Shown piece after piece: positions 10,236 through 21,646 of a DNA stretch of 64,000 bases. A model generated the notes under the pieces. It saw only the letters and a program-made list of their open reading frames with translations, ran no database searches and was not told where the DNA came from. Origin of the DNA: Ipomoea triloba (taxonomy: Eukaryota > Streptophyta > Magnoliopsida > Solanales > Convolvulaceae); the NCBI RefSeq assembly GCF_003576645.1, contig NC_044917.1, forward strand, positions 6,884,191 to 6,948,190, written 5' to 3'. Made by a program: the position numbers and the translations under genes. Within the stretch, counting starts at the first letter, position 1, and every line of letters starts with the position of its first letter.

Positions 10236-13200
10236 ACAATCTTGCATGCTGAAACGTGACAAGATTTTCTTTAAATAATTCTTTTGAGAAAGCCAAATCT
10301 TCCTATTACCTCTGTCTCGGTGAATTTGCATCCCTAGAATCTTGTTTGCTGGTCCCAAGTCCTTCATTTCGAATTCCCTAGCCAGTTGTGCCTTCAATTC
10401 ATCAATGTGATCTTTGTTGGGGCCTGCGACCAACATGTCATCTACATACAACAGCAATATAACAAAGTTATCTTTTCCAAACCTCTTGAAATATGCACAA
10501 GGGTCTGCATTCAGTCTGTTGTATCCAAGGCACATGATGAAGGAATCAAATCTCTTATACCAACACCTTGGCGCCTGCTTTAAACCGTATAGAGATTTGT
10601 TCAACCTGCAAACCAAGTTCTGATTCTCTTTGTCTTCAAATCCTTCAGGCTGGAGCATATATATCTCTTCTTCAAGATCTCCATGAAGAAAAGCCGTTTT
10701 CACATCTAGCTGCTCTAGATGTAAGTTGAATGTAGCACACATCGCCAAAACTACACGAACTGTTGTTAGTCGAACCACAGGTGAAAATATTTCATTGAAA
10801 TCAATACCTTCTTTCTGAGCATATCCCTTCACCACCAGTCTTGCACGATACCGCTCCACTTGATCGTCACCATTCCTTTTGATTTTGAAGACCCATTTGT
10901 TACCAATTGGCTTCCTTCCTTGTGGTAGTGGCACAAGTTCCCATGTATTATTTTTATGGAGAGCTTCTATTTCTTCCTGCATTGCTGCCGTCCATTGAGA
11001 AACATCTGAGCTGTTTATCGCCTCCTGAAAGGTTGATGGCTCACCATCCTCTGTTAGAAGGCAGTATGCAACATTCCCTTCCATAACATAATCTGAGTGC
11101 CAAGTGGGACGTCTTCTTTCACGGTCTGATTGACGAGTTGTTGGAGCTCCAGAGCGTTCTGGTTCTGGTTCCTCGTACGCCGGTTCTGCTTCAGAAGAAT
11201 CTTGTTCAAATTCCTCCTCTACCTGTATCTGAGTAGTTTCTGGCTTCTCCTTTTCCATGCTATCATCAACTTCTCCTCTTTGTAGCTTGTCCTCTACAAA
11301 GATAACATCCCTGCTGATGACAACTTTGTGGGCAGTGGGATCCCACAAGCGATACCCCTTTACTCCATCAGCATACCCCAAGAATCTACATTTCCTGGAC
11401 TTCGGATCCAACTTTGTAATTTCCTGGGCATTGTACATTGCATACACAATGCTTCCAAATATATGGAGGTTTGAATAATCAACAGGCTTACCAGTCCACA
11501 TCTCCATTGGTGTCTTCAGCTCGATTGCAGTTGATGGAGCTCGATTCACCAAATAACAGGCGGTATTGACTACTTCTGCCCAGAATGATTTTTCTAAGCC
11601 CGCAGCCCTCAACATTGCTCTTGTCCTTTCCAGCAAGGTTCTGTTAATCCGCTCTGCCACTCCATTTTGTTGAGGAGTGTATGCCACCGTGAACTGCCTT
11701 TTGATGCCTTCCTTCTTGCAGAAGTCATCAAATTCCTCACTTGTATATTCCCCTCCATTATCTGTCCTGAAACACTTGATCTTCTTCCCGGAATCAAGTT
11801 CCACCCGTGCTTTGAAGGCTTTGAAAGTCGCAAACACATCTGACTTTCTCTTGATAGGGTACACCCAGCATCTCCTAGAGTAATCGTCGATGAATGAGAC
11901 AAAATACTTTGCCCCTCCTAGGGATGGAACCGGTGCTTGCCACACATCAGAGTGAACCAATTCTAGAACAACCTTGCCTCTAGAATTTGATGTGCTGAAT
12001 TTAAGACGGTGATGCTTACTTGTTATACAATGCTCACACAAAGGAAGTGATACCTTTGTTAACCCCGGAAGTAGCTTTTGCTCCACAAGAATCTTCATTC
12101 CTTGTTCTGACATGTGCCCAAGTTTCTGATGCCATAGCAGCGTAGAGTCTGGACTACATGCGGCAACCGATGCCTCTGCTTCTTGCAAAGTCTCTCCCTT
12201 CAGCATGTATAGATTTGCAGCTATCTTCTCCCCTTTCCTCACCACAAGCGCTCCTTGGAAAATCTTCATGACTCCTTTCTGTGTTTCAATCTTGGTTGCA
12301 CTATTATCCAATATTCCATAGGATAATAGATTTTTCTTCAGGCCCTTCACGTGCCGCACATCCTGAACAGTTTGGACTGTTCCATCGTACATCTTCAGCT
12401 TGATGGTTCCAATGCCGATAATCTCCAAGGCATGATCGTCGCAGCTGTACACAGATCCTCCTGAGATTGGTTCATAATGATGGAACCATTCTCTCCTTGA
12501 GGTCATGTGATATGTGGCTCCCGAGTCTATAAGCCATATATCCGCGAACCTTTTTCTGCCTTCCCTGGCTATTGATGCTTCGCAACAGAGAGCACTTCCA
12601 TCATCCGAGGTACTTGCAACATTTCCTTGAGGATTGGAATTCTGAGGTAAATTCCAACAATCTTTCTTCAAGTGACCCTTCTTTCCACAGTTGTAACACT
12701 TTAAATTCTTCTTACTTGATTTTGATCTACCACGACCACTGCTTTGGCCACGTTCTGTTGACCTTCCTCTCATCACCGTTAACGCCTCTGCCTGTTGCAG
12801 ATTGACTTGTCTGTCCTCCTTGTTCTTGCGCCGACTTTCTTCTTCAAGAACCGCAGCTGCAACATCATCGAAGACTAGATAGTCTGTAAGGATGTTGTTT
12901 GTTAAGTTGATGATGAGCTGATCATACGAATCAGGTAGACTCTGAAGTAGAAATTCCGCACGCTCCTGTGGCTCTATTTTACAGCTTAGAGATGTAAGCT
13001 GGGAAAATAGAGTATTCAGCGTATTTAAGTGTTCCGTCACTGAAGTAGATTCTGACATACGAAGAGTATATAATTTCCTCTTAAGGAAAATTTTGTTGTG
13101 TAGTGACTTGGCCTCGTACAACCGGTTGAGGTGATCCCAAATCTCCTTGGCCGTCTTCTTCTCCTCGATGCTTGACAATACTCCATCTGCTATTGATAGG

Positions 13201-13379
13201 TATAGATCCGCCATAGCATCCTCGTTCATCTCGCTCCATTTTTTGTCATCAGTAAAATCCACCGGCCTTTCACTGATAGCCGCTAGACAGTTGTCTTTCC
13301 TCAGGATAGCCTTCACCTTCAATTTCCACAATGAGAAATTTTTCCCATTGAATTTTTCAATCTCAAATTTCGCTGCCAT
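10236..13379 (-). CDS. gag-pol polyprotein of copia element, 3'-truncated
   Basis: 1,048 residues up to the N, and open throughout. The start at 13379 (MAAKFEIEKFNGKNFSLWKL) lies 38 bp inside the primer-binding site and matches the usual Gag opening; the frame extends upstream only across that site. Order: Gag; zinc knuckle CYNCGKKGHLKKDC; aspartic protease DSGATYHMT; integrase with the HHCC zinc-binding region (HQKLGH ... CEHC) and D,D,E core (HSDVW, RTDNGGEY); reverse transcriptase with LYVDDMLV. It stops at RFSMQDC, just before the RNase H domain. After the N the frame reads 14 codons of antisense LTR, which are not part of the protein. The gene order PR-INT-RT defines Ty1-copia; the Tnt1/Tork placement is by resemblance. 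Confidence 0.92.
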
Positions 13380-13416
13380 ATTGTTCTTGAAACAAATTCT
13401 GAACAATATATCTGAA

Positions 13417-13429
13417 GGCTCTGATACCA
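13417..13429 (-). other. primer-binding site, initiator tRNA-Met
   Basis: On the minus strand TGGTATCAGAGCC follows the 5' LTR after two bases. It is complementary to the 3' end of plant initiator tRNA-Met, the usual minus-strand primer of Ty1-copia elements. Confidence 0.9.
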
Positions 13430-13431
13430 AT

Positions 13432-13902
13432 TGTTGCGCCCGCGGAAGTGGGATAGATCAGATTGCAACAATAATTTGAGAAAGAAAAATAAATGAGGCA
13501 CAGATTTTACGTGGAAAACCCCTAAACAAATTAGGGTAAAAACCACGGGCAAGGGTAGAAGAATTTCACTATGAGAAAATAGGAGTTACAACCACTCTCT
13601 AACTAACAAGGAGAAAACAAGGATAATTCTCTCTTGCTAGGAAGGAGAAATACACTCAACAAACTCTCTAATATCTCTAGTATATGAGGGAAGAATAGAA
13701 TGATTTGGGATGACTAGAATGACAAATGACCTCCCTATTTATAGTTGTAGATTTGGGGTCATTTTGTAATTAGCCTAAAACGTAAGGACCAAACAATAAA
13801 TATTTTGTTCAACAAAGTTTGGCTACCTAACATTCTTGTTCAAAGTTGGCAACTTCCTAATTTGGCTGCTGCATGGATGTTGCCTAACTCCATTTGCCGA
13901 CA
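13432..13902 (-). repeat. 5' LTR of the first copia element
   Basis: 471 bp, TGTTGCG...CCGACA on the plus strand, followed by the GCAAT duplication. The minus strand carries CTATAAATAGG (13734-13744), a good TATA box for transcription into gag. Confidence 0.9.
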
Positions 13903-13907
13903 GCAAT

Positions 13908-14744
13908 AGCATCCTAATTAAGAGTGGTCATATATATATTCGAATTCATATAGTACCTTGTAAAGAATCATTAGTATTTCAAAAAAAATTATTGCTGAAT
14001 TTTTTAATATTTTATTTTTTGAATACCAAATATGGTTAGAAAGAATATTTTCACCCAGAAACTCTCATTTTCTGACCAACAAGTAGGAAAATTCCAATGA
14101 TTCATGTAGTAAATTACTAGGAAATGAAGACTAAGAACCTATAAAAAGAATTGAAAAGATCCCATAGGAGATTATATTGTTAATTTCCGCATAAGCGATT
14201 TGTCCACTTTGAGTATAATACTACCACTCTTGTTACCGAATTTTGAACATTGGTATCTTCTCTCAAATACTATCTACTAAACTATTGAGTTAGGCCCATG
14301 CTGGCTAGGCAAGAATTTCTATATGATCATCTCGCTGATTGCGTGAGATAAATGTCAAATATGTAATATTTTATTTTTTTAGAGAAAATATAATACTTTT
14401 TATAGAACTCATCAATAAGTATTACATTTCTATTAAAAAAGACTACTTTTATATTAAAAAAATAATAATAAAAATATAATACTTTTAATTTTAAAAAAAT
14501 GTAATTGGACTCAAAAAGAATTATTATGTTTTATTAAAATATATTACATATTTAAATTTATACAAAAAAAAATATTGCATATTTAAAATTGTTACGAAAT
14601 ATTACTACAAAAATAATATTTTTGGGATAATAACAAACACAAGATGGTTAACACGAGTCCAGCGAACACTCCTTCGTTAAAACATTATTTGTTACCTCCC
14701 AAAAGTGCTAGAAACGTTGTAGCACAAATGAACCCAACAAACTA
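13908..14744. other. intergenic, AT-rich
   Basis: No gene seen. 14360-14530 contains AT-rich TAATACTTTT modules like those at 6095 and 20500. Confidence 0.4.
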
Positions 14745-15058
14745 GAGAGCCTCTATGTTATACAATTCAACAATCCAAAGACTCTTGTATAAATAGTGGT
14801 TCAAACTCACTTTCCAAATCAATGTGGAACAAAAGTTACTTTAATTAAAGCTTTTTCCCTCCATTTTTCTAACTCAAATGAGTATATCAATTTCTCATTC
14901 ACCACTATTTGTTTTGAGTGTATAACATATCAATCTCTTCGTCTAATTACGAAGAACCTAATTCCACTATGATCCGACCCAAATCGGATGTGGTCCCCAC
15001 ATATATTTGTACCACAAAATAGCCACTTAAAATGTCATTTTATGCTATTTTTCCAACA
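14745..15058. repeat. LTR/TRIM-like dispersed repeat, copy 1
   Basis: Runs from GAGAGCCTCTATG to TTTTTCCAACA and matches 60879-61202 along its length, with scattered substitutions and indels. It holds TTGTATAAATAGTGG, a TATA-like element, and TTTCTAACTCAAATG. Ending in CA and containing a TATA box suggest a short LTR, but no target duplication was found, so the class is open. Confidence 0.55.
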
Positions 15059-18000
15059 TAAATCTGTCATCCAAAACAATAATTAGTATAATATCTTATC
15101 TAAAATTGCGCTTTGTATGCAATGTGGCTTTATTGTCCATCAATGGAAGAACATGATATGTGTTAATAGGAAAGCAGGAGCAGCTAGCTGCAAATAAAAG
15201 ACGATTTGATTGAAGCTTTTGAAAATGAGGACCAAAAGATGAGTAGTGATGATGCATATACATTGCCAGACAAGATGTAAATATATAATAATACAGTGCT
15301 TGAACCGCTTGATTTCATCACAAAAATAAAGAAAATTAAAGCAACCCATCCACTAAAGTTGGGATCGAAAAGCAATTATAAAGGGAATCAAAGATGATTG
15401 TCTTTGCTTGGCAGCAAGGGCCAAGAGGCATGGAATCAATCCAGTAAACTAACAAACTAAAGTCTTTCTTGGATAGCTACATGCCTAGCTTGCGTGTTTG
15501 TATACGGTTTGGTTGGTTTTACATGCAACTTTCACACACTAATATTTGACTTCTTTGCTCATCTGTCGGGAGAAATTTTTACAGTGGATAATTTTATTTA
15601 ATTTCCTTGTAATAATCGTTTGGGGTATACTATATTAGTTTAAACATGATAGCAATTAATTTACTTCGAGTGTGGACGGACAACATTAATTGAACTCAAT
15701 TAATGTGGTGGACTCTATTCAAATTCAAATGCAATAATTAAAAATACATATTTAACCTTTTTTTTTTATAACAAGATAAATTTGTACCTACTATTCACAG
15801 GTAAGTTCTAGGTAAATTCTGCTTATGTGTAATAGTGTATAAACCATACAAGAGAAGTAAATCATACTAAAAAAAGCATGTGAAACACGAGACAAACATG
15901 CCGAAGGCTCAAATTATGTCTCCCTCTCGTCTCTATATAAATCGCATTAAATGTATTGTGAGGGATCCTTTAAAGGAATATCTTCCCTACAAGTAATTAG
16001 ATCGGAAACGTTGAACCGCATTATCACAAAGATAGTATTATATTAATTTCCAAATAAGTAGATACACAAACATAAGTCTTATCAATATGCATGAGCAAGT
16101 GAAGAATACATGTATGTTGAGCTACCAAGGAATAATAATCTCTAAAGAAGTTAGAGCAAGATCTAATTGATGAAAATGAAAGGAATTATTTTGTTCTGTA
16201 TGTAGTATAAAGATAGGATCCTTATTCTCATATATAACTTTAGTTGTAGTTGTTTTTTTTTTTTTTTTTTTTTTTGAGAAATATGTTCAACTAAAAGATC
16301 ATCAATCTTGAAATTGGTTCCATCCATATATGATTAACAATGAGAAAAAGAAGGGATAATCTAAACTTTGTTGGTAAGACTGTCGACTTGATTGGTAATC
16401 ACAATGATATAAGTTTAACAGTTGGGAGCTACTTATTACCCTTCTTGATTTGAGCCGGTCAGCTATGAACAACTTACCCTGTTTTACTTCCTTGTGGTTC
16501 TTTGTCGGGACGGTCCATTGGTCTTCTTGTTTGAGACAGTTGGCTATGAACAATTTAGGCTTGTTTACATCGTTGTGTTCAGATTACAAGACTATAATAT
16601 ATAGCTATATGATGATGTGCAATATTAGTTGATTAATAAAGAGAAGATTGAGCGTTTATTAGGGCATGCATCCCCTCCGTGTAACCATCACTTGTATGCT
16701 TGCTGGTAGATGTATATATATAACCTTTATCTCTTTTAATTGTTTCGCCCGTGAATGTAGAATTTTGTAAGATAAAATCAGACCCACAACATAAAACAAC
16801 GTGAAATCAGATCCTCCTCGTCTTACACAACGCAACATTCAGAAGGGCTGGAAGAATGAACAGATGAAGCAACTTCATTTGGGTGCCTCTACTCTACATC
16901 AGATCAGATCATTGAGATTTGCAAAAACCCATGTGAAAGGCCATGTACAGCAGGTGGTTCAAGCAGAAAGTATAAATATTATTATAGAAAAAACTAAAAA
17001 AAAAAGTAGCATTTCTGAATCTGAGTTGATGAGGTCCCCAGTCCGAGAGACACGGTATTATAGAGATGTGATGATAAAGTGAGGACCACTTCTGGTTCTA
17101 TATCAACACAGTACAGGTTCATGAACAAACTTCATTGCGGCGTGACGAAATCTTGCTGTCAGCTTTTGTGCTTATGTTTTTTGCTTTCTAACATTTTTTA
17201 CACTAATACATACTTCTATCTACTACTACTATCTATCATGAAGATTAATTAGATTACAACGTAACATATAAGAATTAGAATCAAATACGGAGTACTCGTT
17301 AGAAACATATAGTAAATGTTAGAAACATATAGTAAAAAATGGTATTTTGTGTTACAAATATATGTGAGGTATATTTTTTATTTGGGTCAGGTCAAAATAA
17401 GTTTGAGTTTTTCAGGTGATACTAAAAAATTGAATTCGTATATGAATCCTTTGTTTTTATTTTATTTTATTTAAATAAACGACATGCTACAGGTTTTCAG
17501 ATTATGATGGATTCTCCTCAGAGGCTCAGAGTATTTTGGAAAATTCTTCTAGGCCGTAAGCTTGGTGCTTCGAGGTTGAGAACTATGTGTAGAAAATGTT
17601 CTTATGGCAGATTTAAAAAAAAAAAAAAGTGTGACACCTTTAATGCCTGATTATTATACCATTGACCATAACCACTGAAGTTTATTTTTAATACATTATT
17701 ACTGATTATTTTTTAAAGTACATATTTTGTCATTTTATGTATTGAAAGTTTATTATTTGGTTTACTATATAAGTATATATATATAAATAAACTTTTAGTA
17801 CATTAAAAATAAATTTTTAGTATATTAAATATAAACATTTATCTGTGATTCATGTTGTAATATGGACACGATCTAATTTTCCCTTTACCACCTGTGAGGT
17901 TTATGCGCAATTTCATTACCATTTCGGAGTTTGGGTTCATACTTCACTTAATTTGTTATCTGCAATCATACTATGTTTTTAAGTGCGTTCCAATGTCTAA

Positions 18001-19925
18001 GATTTTGGGCCACAAAAATGTCGAATTCAAATGGATACTTCAATTTTTATTGCAATTTCTGCCTGTGAATCGGCCCAATCCTTTGGGCCGGGCTTCCAAT
18101 ATGTGCTGCAGTTGATTAGTAAAAAATCATCGAATCTCATTGACATTCCACAATTAAAATTTTATAGTGATGGCTTTATCGAACCAAATGAGTTAACACC
18201 TAATATAGTCCTCGACTATACTGGTTTTAATATGAGCTCGAACTGTAATTATACACTAACAGCAACTTCGAGATTGATTTTAAACTTGATAAATTTTGAA
18301 TTTTGAAAAACTCAAAATATGAAAGTTGTAGAAAATTCTCTATGTATTCTTGTAGAATTTTAAATCACTGTAATCTAACTTTTTATAAGAGAAATATAAT
18401 AAGTCTAAAATTTTAATATAAAGTACTAATATTAAGCATCTATTTTTGCGCATCATGCATAAAAATATTATATTATAATAAGTCTCATTCCGAGACAAAT
18501 GCATCTTATCAAAATAAGAATATTAGTCATATATGTTGGGCTATATTTTACTTAGCCTATGTCCTTATCACTTAGAATAAGATCATTATTATAGCATTGG
18601 ATATACTATTCATCCAAGAATTCCCTTCAAAAATGACTGCTCGCTAGAGTCAAGGTGATCGATGACTTCTCAATTGGGTTGGATTAAGTATCATTTTGAG
18701 TTTACACTAATGTATGTTGGAATAGGCCTTTGAATCTAAGTCGTTCCTTTTAATATAATAATAATAACTGGACTTATCGATTGGGTTGGATTAAGTATCA
18801 TTATTCCATTCGATTTTAAATCAAATATAGTATTAAGATTAAAAGTGAAAAAATGTAAATAATCAGGAAAACAAAACTAAAATTATCTCTTTTACTTTTT
18901 CTTAACCTCGTAAATACTGTTAATTATAAAGTAAATATTAGAAATAATTTTGATTATTTAAAAACATTTTCCAAATGGTATTTGTCGTCAAATTGCAAAT
19001 AAAATACGGAGTAGTCTGCTTCTTAAATTTCCAAAAATGTGATCTACTCTATTACTCCGTATTATTTCCTCCAACAACAGCGGACCCATCACAGGGGAAG
19101 ATAACATACATCTCAATTAGTTTTTGAATGATAGATTATGGTAAGAACATAAGATCGAGTCGTGATAATCGCATTGTGAGAGTTATACTCAGTATGGTAA
19201 GCTTTTTGTAACACCCAACACTAGTACTTTAATTTCACTTAATTGACCACTTATCGCCGTGATTTACCTCTCTACTATCATGTAAGGTCGGCGTGTGGGA
19301 GCCTATGAACGAAGGAATTCTCTTTTATGAGTAACTGGGCAAGTAAGAAGAGAGTGTTGATCGTCAAATGTACGGTTAAAAATAATCAAAAACTAGAAAG
19401 TGATATTAATTTCCCATAGACGAAAAGGCAAAGCTAGGAATGTCCATACACAACAAGGTTAATTATTTTAGTTAAATTTTCTTGTGAAACCATCACACAG
19501 GTCTCAATTTGAAAGAGGAGTTGGGTAAGGAGAATTTGAATTTTATGATATATGGGATTAGCAGATGATTTCACATAAGAGCAGCCATTATCTTACGCTA
19601 CACGCCAGCACTGTATTACCTAACGTGCTTCGTGGAGTAAGAATTCTCCTTTGAAATTTCTTCGGTCAAAGTCAACGTGACGAGGTTATATTCTCATTCT
19701 GCTCCGTAGTACGTACAGTGATTGCAATAATAGCACTGTTTATGTAGAAAACTCAATTTTCTCAATTATAGATTGCTTATTTTATTCTTAGTTAAGTAAG
19801 TGATATTTACAAAGAAAATAGTAAATTAAACCTAATAATAGTTGGCAGTCAGTTTTGTGTTAAACTAAGGAGATGTGAAGTGTGTTAGAAATAAATAAAC
19901 ATATATAAATTTAAGTATGAGATTC
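15059..19925. other. intergenic, about 4.9 kb
   Basis: No gene is recognised. The longest frames (16801-17082, 93 codons; 18031-18306, 91 codons) have no known domain or supporting signals. 16259-16275 is a T run. 17300-17335 is a short tandem duplication of GTTAGAAACATATAGTAAA, and 18660-18810 contains two copies of an ATTGGGTTGGATTAAGTATC block. 16366-16610 is listed separately. Confidence 0.4.
16366..16610 (+). repeat. possible SINE-like dispersed repeat with internal duplication
   Basis: GTTGGTAAGACTG...GTTTAACAGTTGGG resembles weak pol III A and B boxes. It is followed by two degenerate units of about 80 bp built on GAGCCGGTCAGCTATGAACA and GAGACAGTTGGCTATGAACA. No second copy in the window; low certainty. 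Confidence 0.25.
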
Positions 19926-19928
19926 TTA

Positions 19929-20317
19929 GGCTGTCATTATCCCTGCAAATTTAACATTGTCAATATGACATGGCAAGAGAGAAAAATATTTTTTTATTTT
20001 ATTTTAAGCTGATGTGTATTGACAAGGGGGAGAGAATTGGCTAAATTAGCAATAGGAGAGAGAATTTGCTAATTTGTCATGATGCACCTTTTGTGCTGCT
20101 AACCCAACTTTTGTTTCCTTTTTTATTTTGATTTTTTCTGTTAATATTATTTTAGTATTATGTTTATAATATAATAGAAAAGTGAGACTCATTTTTTAAA
20201 GTGAGGGAGATTTGCAGGGATGAAGAATAAAAAAAATGTATAATTTACAAATTTGATAATATGGAAGTGGGACTCATTTTAAAAAAATGTGAGAGATTTG
20301 CAGGGATAAGGATAGCC
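19929..20317. mobile_element. MITE, Tourist-like, TSD TTA
   Basis: 389 bp with inverted ends GGCTGTCATTATCCCTGCAA and, from the right on the reverse strand, GGCTATCCTTATCCCTGCAA. Flanked by TTA at 19926-19928 and 20318-20320. The right end is partly duplicated: GTGAGACTCATTTTTT...GATTTGCAGGGAT occurs at about 20182 and again at about 20268. No transposase. Confidence 0.75.
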
Positions 20318-20499
20318 TTAATTGTTCATTGGAAAAGATTAATTGTATAAGGTAAACATCAATGGTACTGCGCAAAGGCCGGCAATAAAATATTGTGGCG
20401 TCTTGGTGTACATTATATTGTTATATGTACATTATATTGTTATATAGCACAATATAATAGTGTTGTATCACTTGGTGGGTTTTGCTAGAAACTTCGAAT

Positions 20500-20760
20500 A
20501 ACAAGCAATTTTACAATAACAAACATTTGTTAATATTACTTATAAACGAATATATAATACTTTTTAAAAATATAATACTTTTACATCAAAATATAAAAGT
20601 ATCATATTTTTTTCAAAAATATTACACTTCTCCTTATAATAAACACTTTATTCTTTAATTAGTATTATATTTTACAGTATAAATATTATATTTTCATCTC
20701 GACTTGATCAGTCTAATGGACAAGAATTCGTGAGAAGGTCTCACACGAATTTTTGCCTAA
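20500..20760. repeat. AT-rich dispersed repeat, copy 2
   Basis: AAAAATATAATACTTTTAC modules in both orientations, then AAGAATTCGTGAGAAGGTCTCACACG, which matches the end of copy 1 (6410-6436) in layout. Here GTGAGA...TCTCAC forms the short stem. Non-coding. Confidence 0.45.
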
Positions 20761-21074
20761 CCTTTTTTAGGGTTTTAGTTTATGAATATTTAATAACCTG
20801 TAACTATTATAATCCACTAGTCGTATGACATATAGGATCCTGCTAATTAATTTTTACGTAGGCACGTATTATTGTTTTAATAATTTCATAATTATTATTG
20901 TTTTTTGAAAACGAATTATTATTGTTGTTGTTGTTGTTTAAAATTTAAAAACAGTAATACAAATAGCTAAGCTCTTTGCTCTAGAGAAAAGTGATCGAAG
21001 GTAATCATGATTCTCTTCGATATATTCTTTTTTTTTTTTTTTTTTTTGCAAATTAAATGCCATAATTTTAACTG

Positions 21075-21511
21075 TGATATGAAAATAATAATAATAATAA
21101 TATTAATAAGAAGCAGAATAGCAGCAGCGAATCAGTAGGATGAGAGAATTTAGAGGATTGCTAATATTTCATATATCATGTGTAATCAAGAACAAAGAAG
21201 TGAGGGGGTATTTATAGTATCAGATTGAGGAGTAAACAAATATATTATTTGCATAGGGTAAACAAGTGTCAAAGCTAGTCTAGTTGGCTAATCAGAATGT
21301 AGCCTTGCTTTGTCATGCTTGTGGTCACGTGTTCCATTCCCAGCAGCTGCTTTGGAACTTGAATCTATCCTTTTGAAAGCTGAGAACCATTTACAGATAC
21401 TTTACCCTTATAGATGAAGTAGCCTGATGGACAAATCTTCAACTTTTTGCATATGAGGTTAAGGGTTCAAAACTCAACTTAGACATCCACATTTCTTTTT
21501 GTTTCATAACA
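21075..21511 (-). repeat. 3' LTR of the second copia element
   Basis: 437 bp. It lacks a 25-bp AT-rich segment present in the 5' LTR at about 26757-26781. Confidence 0.92.
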
Positions 21512-21520
21512 CTCCCCCTT
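21512..21520 (-). other. polypurine tract
   Basis: AAGGGGGAG on the minus strand, immediately upstream of the 3' LTR: the expected plus-strand primer for reverse transcription. Confidence 0.85.
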
Positions 21521-21646
21521 GGATGTCTACAGGGGAACACTATATTGCCTCGTTAAAAACCTTACCAAAGAAAAACCCAGTGGGAAAAAAAACCTTGGTT
21601 AAGGGAAAAAGAGTACAATAATATGCTCCCCCTGATGACGACATCA

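Larger units (their letters stand above)
9943..13902 (-). mobile_element. Ty1-copia retrotransposon, Tnt1/Tork-like, 3' end missing
   Basis: Minus-strand LTR element. The 5' LTR is at 13432-13902, followed inward by the primer-binding site and one gag-pol frame. The 3' LTR is represented only by 291 bp (9943-10233). A 5-bp duplication GCAAT flanks it (9938-9942 and 13903-13907). The RNase H region, polypurine tract and about 180 bp of 3' LTR are missing at the N at 10234. The LTR portions that can be compared look identical, which means a very recent insertion. The break is most simply an assembly gap in a repeat rather than a biological deletion. Confidence 0.9.

Noticed and set aside
16801..17082. 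93-codon plus-strand frame
   Set aside because: No recognisable family, promoter or splice context; composition is like the surrounding intergenic DNA.
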